From JBCCSZ01 sp039199225 (GTDB taxonomy: Bacteria; Bacteroidota; Bacteroidia; Chitinophagales; Saprospiraceae), in NCBI GenBank assembly GCA_039199225.1, contig JBCCSZ010000045.1:1-33391 (forward strand): DNA of 33,391 nt, read 5' to 3'. Below, piece after piece: positions 7,776 to 17,700 of the stretch. Every line of letters begins with the position of its first letter. Positions within the stretch are counted from its first letter, which is position 1. Under the pieces are notes generated by a model. It was not told the DNA's origin. It ran no database searches and saw only the letters and a list, made by a program, of their open reading frames with translations. A program made the translations under genes and the position numbers.

Positions 7776-10700
7776 TTAGTTTAGGTAATCGGAAGGAACT
7801 CGACCAAAGCGCTTTCGGAAGTTGCGCGTAAAAGACTGTGAGCTGGAATAACCGACAGCATACGCAACCTCTGCAACGGAGCGATATTGCCGGTCTTCGA
7901 GTAGCCTACGGGCCGCAAGCAGCCGTACCTCTGATAAGTACTGATGGGGCGAAAGGCCAGTCAGGGCCTTTAATTTTCTTTGCAATTGGCGCTCACTAAC
8001 GGTAGCTGCAATTGCCCACATGGAGCTGGTGAACCCACTATTCGACAATTCGCTTTGCAACAGCTTTTCTTGTTCGGCCAACCACTCCGCATCTGCCGCG
8101 GACAGCTTCGAACCATTATCGTTGGTGTGGTCTTGTGTCTCCTGCTTGTCCAGCATGACTTTTCGACGCGAATCATATCGTTCAAGCAGGTTTCCAACCC
8201 TGGCGAGTAATTCTTCCTCTTCGAAAGGTTTAAGCATGTAGTCATCGACTCCTGTACGGAGCGCTTTCAGGCGGTCGCGCAATTCGGCTCTGGCAGTTAG
8301 CATAATGACGGGAATGTGCCGCCATTGGTCTGCACCTTTAAGTTGGTCGATAAGCTGAAACCCGTCCATAATGGGCATCATCACATCCGAGATGATTAGG
8401 TCGGGGAGCTTCACAGAGTTATTGCTTAGGGATTCCAGCGCTTTTCGGCCGTTTTCAGCAATCCGGATGTGGTATTTTTCTCCTAAAACGATTTTGATGT
8501 ACTGCCGCAAACTGTGGTTGTCTTCGACCAATAGGACGGTGGCGGATTTTGCCGCTTCCTGTTGGGCATCGAAGATGGCCGGGTTGGGAAGCATCAAGTC
8601 AGGTTCTTCTTCGATGTTTTCAACAGCGACCTTATTGCCCATCACCTCTTTCTTGGGGAATTCAAAGGCAAAGCTGGCTCCCTTACCATATTGACTACTG
8701 GCAGTGAGTTTGCCCTTAAATAGGGTGGCGTACTCCCGGCTGAGTGCCAGACCGATGCCCGTACCCCCTTGGGCAGGCGCATCTGTTAATTTCGATTGGT
8801 AGAAACGATCGAATATGTGTGGCAGATCGTCTGGGTGAATGCCCGGCCCGGTATCGTTGACGCTCAGTACCAAGGTTCGGCCGTTGTCTTCCAGGCAAAT
8901 GCTGATTCGTCCACCATTTGGTGTATATTTCAATGCATTGGACAGCAGATTATTGAAAATGACTTCAAACTTGGGGGCATCCATCAAAATGGGCAATCCG
9001 GGTTCGCTTTGGTACTCAAAGATCATTTCGATGCCTTGCTGCTGGGCGTGCGATTCAAACTGAGAAGTTAAGCGCCGCAAAAACGGGAGCAGCACCAGGG
9101 GCTTTTCTTCCAACTTTAGCTTACCAGCTTCCAGCTTGGAAAGGTCGAGAATTTCATTGACCAGCTGCAGCAGTTTCTTACCGTTTTGCCGAGCCAGATT
9201 CAAGAACACCTTATTGCGGTCGTTCAGCTTTTGACTCCGAATGGCTGAACTGATTGGCCCTAGCAGCAAAGACAGGGGCGTGCGAAGTTCATGCGATACA
9301 TTGGCAAAAAAGCGACTCTTCAAGCGGTCGAGCTGCCGCAGTTCTTCTGCTTGTTGCTCGATGGTTGCGGTGCGCTCCTGCACCAAGCGCTCCAATACGA
9401 GCTGGTTTTTCTTGAGCTGATGCGTCCGTAGCCGGTACAATATTAGAATACTGCCGAGGGTGAGCAAAGAGATAACGGCCCAAAACCAAGTCGTTTCGTA
9501 AAACGGTCGCAAGACCACAACAGGGAAGTATAGTTCATTTTTTGACCACCTGCCATTGGGGGCCTGCCCTTTGATTTTTAGCCGGTACTTCCCCGCAGGT
9601 AGCCCACTGATTCGAATGAAATTCTCTCGAATGTGGTTCCACTGATTGTCGTAGCCCTCCAACATCCAAGCATATCGAATGCGGTCCGGATTAGAAAATG
9701 CCAGCAAGGCAAATCCCAGGCGGAAAAAACGATCGCCAGCCTCCAGTTGAATGGCTTGCTGGTCCAGCATGTCGCGGGTTCGGTTGAGCAATTGGCCCGA
9801 CTCGCTGTCGAACTGCTGAAAATCTGTAATCTCTAATGGAGCGTCGAAGCCTTGCTCCTGGCTGTGAAATTGCGAAGGATGAAAGGCTGTTACCCCATTC
9901 ATACCACCGAAGTACAAGCGACCATCGTCGGCTTGATAGTGCGAAATACGGTTGAATTCGTTGTGGGTAATGCCGTCCTTGGGAAGAAATGCGCTGGCCA
10001 GCTCCGTATTTTTATGGAATTGAATGAGCCCAAAATCACTGCTCATCCATAAGTTATTGGCCTGGTCTTCATAAATCGCATAGAGGTTGTTATTCGACAG
10101 GCCGTCTACGATGGTAAACTGTTGTGCTTGCGCTCGCTGGGGAATTTTGATCAAACCACCGCCACCACTGGCCAACCAAAGTGTGGTATCCTGGTCTTCG
10201 TGAAGGTGGTAGATCACCTCGTGGGGCAGATGATGAATGCCTTGTTTTTGAGTGGACCAATGTTCGAGTATGCCTTCTCCCGATTGCCAGGCAAAAAGCC
10301 CTTTGTTGGTCGCTAGCCAATAATGTCCCAGTCGACTTTTGACAAAGGCATAAACAGTGGCGTCGGCCAAATCATCGAATTGATTGGTCTGGTGATCCAA
10401 TCTCAATAGTTTCGCCTCTTGGTCTACGTAGGCGATGCCCTCTGTTGTCCCCAGCCAAACGTTATCTGGCGACTCAATCAAAATACTCCATATATTAGGC
10501 TCCTGGCCTAAGTCGGATGGCCATCGAAAAACTTCCTGTTTGTTGGTTTTACTTTCCTGTTTGATCAATGCGAACTCTCCTGACCAGATATTGCCCAAAC
10601 TGTCTTTCGCAACGGCCAGTGGAAAGAGCCCTAGTGTGGAGCGTATGCCATTGTTTTTGGTGTATGGAATGGGTTTGAGGCGGAAAGCGGTATCACCAGA

Positions 10701-11903
10701 AGGCGTGAGGCAAATTTGTCCTTTGTAGGTATTGACCCAAATCTGGTCGTCTTCTACCAATATACCGCGACAACTATGAGAGCGGGCAACTTGGTAATTG
10801 TCGTAATCGCTGTAGAGAAAGTGGGTGAATTTATTGTTCCGAAGCTCCACCTGGTAAAGGCCGTTTTCTGTGCCGATCCACGCCCGTCCTTCCCGATCGA
10901 AGAACACAGAGTGAATTTGTGCTTGAACAAGGTCTGCTTCCTTTTTTGTAAAATCGAATAGGACGCCTTTTTCGGGATGTATGACACTCAGGTAGTCATC
11001 TCCTTTGAACCAGTAGCTGCTGGAAAGTTGGTGCCAGTAGATGTATTGATCCCAAAACGGTCCTATATTCTTCAAGGCTTCATCAAAGTGCGGGTTGTTC
11101 AATCGCTCTGGCATCTTGTCCAACTTGATTTGGAAGATTTCCGGCGGTAAATTGTCCTGAATGGCTGTAAAAATGACTGGCTGGCTTTTTTCCGCTTCTA
11201 AAATATTGATCCACTTGATGGGATGTCGGAGTGGGAATTTGCGAAGAACTTCGCCATTGGCATTTAGCTCTACTAAAAAGGCAGCGCGTTCGGACCCCTT
11301 ACCAGTGTAGCCCCAGATATGCCCTTGTTCATTGATGTATTCCACGTGGAAAGGCAGGTCGAGTGACAAGCTGTATCTGCGAAAACCTTGTTCTCCTTTG
11401 TATACATACAGCTGATTGTCGATGGAGGTAAAGTAGAGGGTACCATCTTTTGATCTGATAAAACTGATAATGTCATCAATCTCAAAAGGAATGGGCTGGC
11501 CGGGGATTTGATTTCCTTGCAGAACCTCTCCGGTGCGGCTGTTGAGAATGCTGAGACTTTTAGGGCGGTGTGAAAAATGCCAGTTGGGGGTGGTGAAGGC
11601 CCAAAGATTACCGATCTGGTCTTCCAGTAAAAAATTGACCTCATTGTTGGCCAAACCATTTTTTTCTTTGGTCCACCACTTGAATTGATGCCCATCAAAT
11701 CGGTTGATGCCATACTTGGTCGCCAACCAAATGAAGCCTCGTTTGTCTTGCAGGGTCTGATAGACTTCTCGATGGGAAATGCCATCCTCCACACCATATT
11801 TGGACACATGCGCTAGGACGTCCTGACCATATCCACGGACAGTGTGCAACAGCATGAAGATGAAGCAGCAGCGCAATCCTACAATTATCCAACTCGGATA
11901 CAT
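7776..11903 (-). CDS. Hybrid two-component system regulator (HTCS), one-piece sensor kinase, receiver and AraC-type activator
   Basis: HTCS proteins bind a ligand in the periplasm and control transcription in the cytoplasm through one polypeptide. This one has 1375 residues, usual for the family. An N-terminal signal-like segment (~5-27) leads to Reg_prop beta-propeller repeats (~35-690; units such as GFIWLATKYGINRFDG, AWIGTENGLYQ and NVWLGTTEGIAYV). A Y_Y_Y domain (~735-800) and a membrane segment (~805-823) come next. The kinase has its phospho-acceptor H871 (NVSHELRTP), then N-box, DTGPG and GTGIG ATP-binding motifs (~985-1052). The receiver (~1121-1240) keeps D1173 and K1225. The AraC helix-turn-helix ends the protein (~1303-1372). 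HTCS genes usually neighbour SusC/SusD polysaccharide loci; none is here. The M14 gene lies 125 bases upstream on the same strand. The ligand is unknown. Confidence 0.95.
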   Translation of the reverse strand: MYPSWIIVGLRCCFIFMLLHTVRGYGQDVLAHVSKYGVEDGISHREVYQTLQDKRGFIWLATKYGINRFDGHQFKWWTKEKNGLANNEVNFLLEDQIGNLWAFTTPNWHFSHRPKSLSILNSRTGEVLQGNQIPGQPIPFEIDDIISFIRSKDGTLYFTSIDNQLYVYKGEQGFRRYSLSLDLPFHVEYINEQGHIWGYTGKGSERAAFLVELNANGEVLRKFPLRHPIKWINILEAEKSQPVIFTAIQDNLPPEIFQIKLDKMPERLNNPHFDEALKNIGPFWDQYIYWHQLSSSYWFKGDDYLSVIHPEKGVLFDFTKKEADLVQAQIHSVFFDREGRAWIGTENGLYQVELRNNKFTHFLYSDYDNYQVARSHSCRGILVEDDQIWVNTYKGQICLTPSGDTAFRLKPIPYTKNNGIRSTLGLFPLAVAKDSLGNIWSGEFALIKQESKTNKQEVFRWPSDLGQEPNIWSILIESPDNVWLGTTEGIAYVDQEAKLLRLDHQTNQFDDLADATVYAFVKSRLGHYWLATNKGLFAWQSGEGILEHWSTQKQGIHHLPHEVIYHLHEDQDTTLWLASGGGGLIKIPQRAQAQQFTIVDGLSNNNLYAIYEDQANNLWMSSDFGLIQFHKNTELASAFLPKDGITHNEFNRISHYQADDGRLYFGGMNGVTAFHPSQFHSQEQGFDAPLEITDFQQFDSESGQLLNRTRDMLDQQAIQLEAGDRFFRLGFALLAFSNPDRIRYAWMLEGYDNQWNHIRENFIRISGLPAGKYRLKIKGQAPNGRWSKNELYFPVVVLRPFYETTWFWAVISLLTLGSILILYRLRTHQLKKNQLVLERLVQERTATIEQQAEELRQLDRLKSRFFANVSHELRTPLSLLLGPISSAIRSQKLNDRNKVFLNLARQNGKKLLQLVNEILDLSKLEAGKLKLEEKPLVLLPFLRRLTSQFESHAQQQGIEMIFEYQSEPGLPILMDAPKFEVIFNNLLSNALKYTPNGGRISICLEDNGRTLVLSVNDTGPGIHPDDLPHIFDRFYQSKLTDAPAQGGTGIGLALSREYATLFKGKLTASSQYGKGASFAFEFPKKEVMGNKVAVENIEEEPDLMLPNPAIFDAQQEAAKSATVLLVEDNHSLRQYIKIVLGEKYHIRIAENGRKALESLSNNSVKLPDLIISDVMMPIMDGFQLIDQLKGADQWRHIPVIMLTARAELRDRLKALRTGVDDYMLKPFEEEELLARVGNLLERYDSRRKVMLDKQETQDHTNDNGSKLSAADAEWLAEQEKLLQSELSNSGFTSSMWAIAATVSERQLQRKLKALTGLSPHQYLSEVRLLAARRLLEDRQYRSVAEVAYAVGYSSSQSFTRNFRKRFGRVPSDYLN

Positions 11904-12028
11904 GAATCGTTCGGGTCTCTGTTATTGGAGTGTCTAATAGCGCAAAAGACTATTTTAATCGGCCACCTAAAGATATGAAATAGATTTTACAAAGATCACC
12001 CACTTAATGTCACCCGCTTGCCTTATGC

Positions 12029-14632
12029 TTATTCTTCCACGCTGACCGATTCCGACGCTCCTCCATCGATGGTATGTCCAAAAAAGATGGCATTGGCCAA
12101 CAGTTTATTGGTACCAAGCCAAAAAGCCCGAAAAGTTGGATTATCGGCCAGACAAATGACCCGACCTCGCCCAAGGCTACTCACTGTCGCAGCTGCTGAC
12201 CGCTTGAGCTGATTTTGATTTTCCTCAGATATGTAGCCTGCCAAAAGGGGCTGATCACTGTAGATCAATGGGGTTGCATAGCTATTGGTTGTCGGTGCCA
12301 AAAATAAGTTGCCCCTCCGAAAAAGCGGGATGCGCTCATTGGAATAGCCATAGAGTAGTGGATGGGTCAAATCCGCTTCTGCCTCTACGATGGCCCCACC
12401 GGTGAATTGTGCGCCTCTGTCGAAAGATCGCATGATGTAAGGCCGTCTTTGATCCTTTTGGCCATTGCCTTTTCGAGTCGATTTGTTTTTCAAATTGACC
12501 AGTCCTTTGCCTTTGACCCAGTTGATGGCCGACCGGATGGGGACCAGCACGCCGCCCTTCAGCAGCCACTCTCGGATTTTTTTGGCCTGGCTGGTCGTAA
12601 TTTTTCCATAAGAACCATCAGCAAGAATAAGGGTATTGTACTTCGACAAGTCCAGCTTTCCAAAGTCTTCCGTATCCACCAATGTCAAAGGAGCTTGGTA
12701 ACGCTGGTCGAATAGGTGCCAAATCTCGCCTGCATCATAGGCCCTCACACCTTCACCCACCAGCAACAATGCCTTGGGTTTGCGTAGCTTCCTGAAAGAA
12801 TTACTGCCCAGGTCGACCCCTTCGCTGGCCAAGCCACTTTGTATGCCGTACAACGGAATGCCGTATTTGCCAGGCATGCTTTGCAGCATTTTTTGAACCT
12901 TCTCAACAGAATTGCCACTTTGCTGTACTGGCACCAGAATACTGCCATAGTCAAAGGAATGGTAGCCTTCCTGACTTTTGACCTTGAAGGGCTTACTGGC
13001 CACCTTGACATTGAGCCCTGCCTGCAACAAAGCATTCAGCGCCTTGGGAGCGTAGTAGGAGTCCCAACGAAAGACGTAGGCATAATCGCTGGCGCCACCA
13101 ACCAGCCGCGCTTCTTTTTTGTATCCGACATCTGCCGCTTTGATCTTTGTTTTCTTGCGCAATTTATTGGCGCTTGGTACGCCGGCGTACGGAATGCCAA
13201 AGGCCAGTGGTAGCGTCCAGGCTGAGACATCGTAAAAAAGACTGTCTTTGAACTGGGTGCGGGTTTCGAACAAGGACTTTATCAGTCGGTATTGTGCTTG
13301 CTCCAAAGGAACATAGTAGGCATTTTGGCGATCAAAAGTTTGTCCATCCAGCTGTTGGTCTTTGTCAAAAGAATAGACGTCGATCTGGTGTCGGTCTAAA
13401 ATATCGAGAAAGTGAAAAAGTCGGGCCTTATCACTCTTGTGGCCGAATACATAGCCTTTGAGTTTATCCTTTTTTGCCTCGTCCAAGGCCGTTTGATAAA
13501 AGTCGCGTTGGAAGTTTAGCAGCTCTTTGCGCAATTTAAGGCCAGCCTTTTGGGTAGAAAGCGAAGTAACCAACTGGTTTCGAATGGTGAATGGAAAGCT
13601 CAGCAGGCCATTGCTGGTAAGCTGTAAATGTCCTCTGGAACTGGCTTGCTCGAAGAGGATTCCGATACAAGCATTGGCATCCGGATAAGTGGAGCCTTTG
13701 CCGTAATAGAAATCATCGAAACTTTCCTTGGAGTAGTACAAGGAACCAATGTCGTCTAGTATCTCGGCATGGTATTCGGCGATGGATGCGGTCAAATCCT
13801 GGTTGCGCTGAGGGGTCAGAGGATTGGTGCGCGAGGGGATACCTGGCTGGAAGAAAAAACTCGATTGACTGCCCATCTCGTGGTGATCGGTCAAAATGTT
13901 GGGTTTCCACTCGTGAAACAATCGGATGCGTCCCTTGCTCTCTGGATGTTGTACCAGCAGCCAGTCTCGGTTGAGGTCAAACCAATAGTGGTTGGTCCTT
14001 CCGCCCGGCCAAACTTCATTGAACTCGCGATTGTTGGGGTCGGAATTGAGTTGGTGGCTTTTATGCATATTGACCCAGTTCGAAAAGCGATTCATGCCAT
14101 CGGGATTAAGGCAGGGGTCCAGCAAGATCACCACCTCATTTAGTAAGGAATCGATGTAAGAACCCTGGGCTGCCGCCAAATAGTAAGCCACCAATAAGGC
14201 AGCATTGGCACCACTGGCCTCATTGCCATGTACACAATAGCCTTGGTAAATGACGGCTGGAAGTTGGTCGATGTCGACAGACTTGGATTGCGATGGATCA
14301 CAAAGCTTTTGATGGTCGGCTCGGATGTCGTCCAGTCGGCTCCGATTGTTCTCAGAGGTGATGGTCAACAGCAACAAGGGGCGGTTTTCATACGAGCGGG
14401 CATATTCCTGAACACTCACCCGCTCTGCTGATGCTGCGAGTGTCTTCATGTAATACACCAATTGATCGTGGCTGACGTGCCAGTCGCCAACCTGGTAGCC
14501 GAGAACTGCTTCCGGCGTTGGGATGGAAGGATCGAATTGGGTGCTTGGGAAATAATAGGTCAAATCGGTTTTCTGACCTGTCAGTTGAATCGCTGATAGC
14601 AGAAATAGGGAGAAAAATATGGGTCTGAGCAT
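12029..14632 (-). CDS. Exported M14 zinc carboxypeptidase family protein with a C-terminal GATase-like domain
   Basis: M14 peptidases remove C-terminal residues from peptides using one zinc. This 867-residue protein starts with a signal peptide (~1-19, ending LTGQK). The M14 domain spans ~40-400. Zinc ligands H135 and E138 sit in CVHGNEASG, a likely third ligand is in TDHHEMG (H250/H251), and the general-base glutamate is likely E328 in ILFEQASSRG. The segment DPCLNPDGMNRF is also typical of the family. The C-terminal half contains an ALLLVGEGVRAYD...LADGSYG region (~625-700) that resembles the class I glutamine-amidotransferase-like domain often fused to these exported Bacteroidota peptidases. 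It likely acts on peptides in the periplasm or outside. It follows the giant repeat gene but is separated from it by a strong terminator, so it probably has its own promoter. Confidence 0.85.
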   Translation of the reverse strand: MLRPIFFSLFLLSAIQLTGQKTDLTYYFPSTQFDPSIPTPEAVLGYQVGDWHVSHDQLVYYMKTLAASAERVSVQEYARSYENRPLLLLTITSENNRSRLDDIRADHQKLCDPSQSKSVDIDQLPAVIYQGYCVHGNEASGANAALLVAYYLAAAQGSYIDSLLNEVVILLDPCLNPDGMNRFSNWVNMHKSHQLNSDPNNREFNEVWPGGRTNHYWFDLNRDWLLVQHPESKGRIRLFHEWKPNILTDHHEMGSQSSFFFQPGIPSRTNPLTPQRNQDLTASIAEYHAEILDDIGSLYYSKESFDDFYYGKGSTYPDANACIGILFEQASSRGHLQLTSNGLLSFPFTIRNQLVTSLSTQKAGLKLRKELLNFQRDFYQTALDEAKKDKLKGYVFGHKSDKARLFHFLDILDRHQIDVYSFDKDQQLDGQTFDRQNAYYVPLEQAQYRLIKSLFETRTQFKDSLFYDVSAWTLPLAFGIPYAGVPSANKLRKKTKIKAADVGYKKEARLVGGASDYAYVFRWDSYYAPKALNALLQAGLNVKVASKPFKVKSQEGYHSFDYGSILVPVQQSGNSVEKVQKMLQSMPGKYGIPLYGIQSGLASEGVDLGSNSFRKLRKPKALLLVGEGVRAYDAGEIWHLFDQRYQAPLTLVDTEDFGKLDLSKYNTLILADGSYGKITTSQAKKIREWLLKGGVLVPIRSAINWVKGKGLVNLKNKSTRKGNGQKDQRRPYIMRSFDRGAQFTGGAIVEAEADLTHPLLYGYSNERIPLFRRGNLFLAPTTNSYATPLIYSDQPLLAGYISEENQNQLKRSAAATVSSLGRGRVICLADNPTFRAFWLGTNKLLANAIFFGHTIDGGASESVSVEE

Positions 14633-14658
14633 TCAATGTATATTTGACGCAAAATACG

Positions 14659-14692
14659 AAAAAACCCCTTCACACCAAGTGGCGTGAAAGGG
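14659..14692 (-). terminator. Strong intrinsic terminator of the giant T9SS gene
   Basis: A 12-bp stem (14665-14676 with 14681-14692) closes a 4-base loop; in the minus-strand RNA it is fully paired, with two G.U pairs. It is followed by six T residues in that sense (A-run at 14659-14664). It lies 22 bases after the giant gene's stop and 27 bases before the M14 start codon. Confidence 0.85.
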
Positions 14693-14714
14693 CATTCGTG
14701 GATTGAAATGAAAG

Positions 14715-17700
14715 TTATCTTTGAAGCATCATTTTTCTACTGTCGGTAAAGGCAGGCGTTTCCAAACGGTACATGTACAATCCGCTGCTTTCGAACACCT
14801 TGGCATCGACCGGCCATTCGTGATATCCCTTGGAATAGTCTCCGGAGATTTCCTCGACTAAGCGACCCGATAGATCGTAGATACTCAGTCGGACAGGGGT
14901 TGGTTCTGGTAGGTAAAAGCCGATGATGGTTTCTGCTGCAAAGGGATTGGGACGGTTTTGCAGTAACTGATACCCTTCTGAAACAAGCTGTACTTTGCTG
15001 TCTGTTAGGAAAGCGAGGTTTAAATCCATGATGTCTAAATCTGCGGAATAGGCTTCTGCAGAGGTATAGCGACTACCGATGTGTAACAAGTCTGCCAGGA
15101 AAGCATCTGTTTTTGCTTCCACCAAAAGGTAAAACAACAGACTGCCCCTCGTAGCCCGAACGGCTTTTTGTCCAGCCCAACTCATAGTCAATACGTTTTC
15201 GGATAGCAGACGCTTTCCGAAATTGCCTGCTTGCAGCCCGGGAAGTACGCCCTGCTCCGGCCATTCGACATCCACAATTTTTAGATCCTCTTGATTGGCT
15301 GTAAGATTGAGCTGCAAGCCCAGCAGGTCGGGAAGGTCCTCGGCCCTCACTGCAATGCGGTAGTTCTGCCCTGCCTCCAACCATTGATCGGCAATGCCAA
15401 GGACTGCCTCTTGTCGGGTGGTACGAGGCTCTGAACCGATGACGCGGTTGGGCCTGGCACTGCCATTCAGATCACCAGTCTTCAAGGCCATGAAGTTGAG
15501 ATCGCTGACCAGGGAGTCCAGATTTTGAATGTCGTAGTACTCCGGAAAGGGAGAGCTGAAAGGGTCATTTCTGTCGGTAAAGACAAAGTCCGAAGGTAGA
15601 AAACGCCAAGAGGTATTGTACTGAAAGCTGGTATCGATAAACAAAATAAGCTTGCGCAATTCTACTAAGTCAATGGCTGAGATCGTTCCAGATCGATTGA
15701 TGTCTGCAGCAATGATTTTATAGGGAGAATTCAGCAGTGAAAGCCCCAGAATGTGTTTGCTCATCAGCACGAGATCGTAAGTGGAAATGCCATTGAGGGG
15801 GTCTTTGTTGTAGGCCGCTCTGACTTGGTAGTCGTATCCCTTTGGTAGGTCTTCAAATTCGAAAATACCAGCCGCCGTACTTTTTACTTCCATATCCATC
15901 CCACCACTGATTTCGACTTCGACCTTTTCCATGGCTCGACCACTTTCATCCATTATCCGTCCTACAACATCGGTGGTGGTTGACAGTGGTGCGACCGGGC
16001 AGACAGCTGCCTTATTGGTAATGTTCACCCTGGCACCGCAAATGAGGGTATTCCCCACGGCATCCGCCGTTTCGATGAACACGAAAGAAGAAGCCGGATC
16101 ATCACAAGAGAAAATGATCATGGTCGGGTCGGGGGTATTGATGAAAAAGCGAGTGGTTGGATTGCTGCACAAATCAACCGACGAGGTCATTATCTGTTCT
16201 GGAAAAACCGTATCCTGCAAAGTGACTGGATCGAGCGTGATGCTTAGATCGCCACAGGTGAAAACCGGCCCAAATCGATCGACAATCTCCACCAGCGAAC
16301 TGTCTTGGGTACTGTTGCCACAGGCATCGGTAGCCGTAAAGACAACGCTTGTTAGCCCCAAAGGATAGTCACCACTGGCATCCCCGTTGGTGCTGAACGG
16401 ATTGGCGGCGTCGGCAAAGTTGTGGGTAATTTGAACGTTTGAATCACAAATATCTGTGGCTGTTGCCATTAAGTTGATAAATACATCGCAGCTGTCGCCA
16501 TTTTCAATACGACCCATTTGTGGCAGTGGAACCATCAGCTCTGGTGCGACAGTATCGATGACGTTGATGTTTTGCGTGAAGGTATCGACATTACCGCAGG
16601 CATCCCGGGCAATCCAGCGACGGCGCACCGTAAATTCATTGGCACAAATCCCTGGCAGACTGTCCCTGACAAACTCAATGTCCACCGAGTCGGAGCAACT
16701 GTCCATCCCGAATATATCTTGTCCGATGATCGGCGGTGCTGGTAATTGATTGCATGCTACCGTTGTATCGGCTGGTATGCCGACCAACACCGGCCCGATG
16801 CTGTCTACCAAGGAAAGTTGTTGAACAGCCGTATCGCGGTTGCCACAGGCATCTTCTGCTACCCAGAACCGACGAATGGTGAATTCGGTGGCACAGCGTC
16901 CGGCAATGGTATCTGAAAACATCTGAATGCTCGGGTTGGGATCGCAGTTGTCAACTGCTTGGATGCCGGCGGGGATGCCTGCAAAGTTTGGAGCCTCCGT
17001 GCAGCTAATGGCTGTATCGGCTGGTATGCCCGTCAACACGGGTGCCAGACGGTCTATGGTTTGGATGCGTTGGAGGGCTGTATCCTGATTGCCACAGGCA
17101 TCCTCTGCAATCCAGCGCCGCAGGATAACAAATTCATGCAGGCATCTCCCACCCAAGGTATCGGCCTCTAATCGGATGCTTACGCTGTCACTACAGTTGT
17201 CGCTTGCCACCAGCTCAGTTCCAATGACAGGTGGAGCAGGAACTTGGTCGCAATCTACTGTTGTATCCGCAGGGACTCCTGTAAGGACGGGCGGGATGAG
17301 GTCGGAAACAACAACCCGTTGGGTGGCTGTATCTCGGTTGCCACAATCGTCTTCTGCAATCCAACGTCGCAGTAAGGAAAATTCGTTTTCGCACCGACCA
17401 CGGAGCGTATCCACTTCCAAGGTGATGTCGACCAGGTCGTCGCAGTTGTCCATGGCTTGAACATCTGATCCCAATACTGGCAGGCTGGGGATGGCATCGC
17501 AGCTGACCATGGTGTCGGCCGGAATTCCCTCCAACATTGGCGGCTCGGTATCTGATACGTTAATGGTCTGACGGATGGTGTCGCGATTGTCGCAGGCATC
17601 CTCAGCTACCCAATTTCGGATGATGGTAAACTCGCCAGTACAAGTTCCTCCGATGGTATCTGCGAAAAATTCAATGGGAACAATGCGGCTGCAGTTGTCC

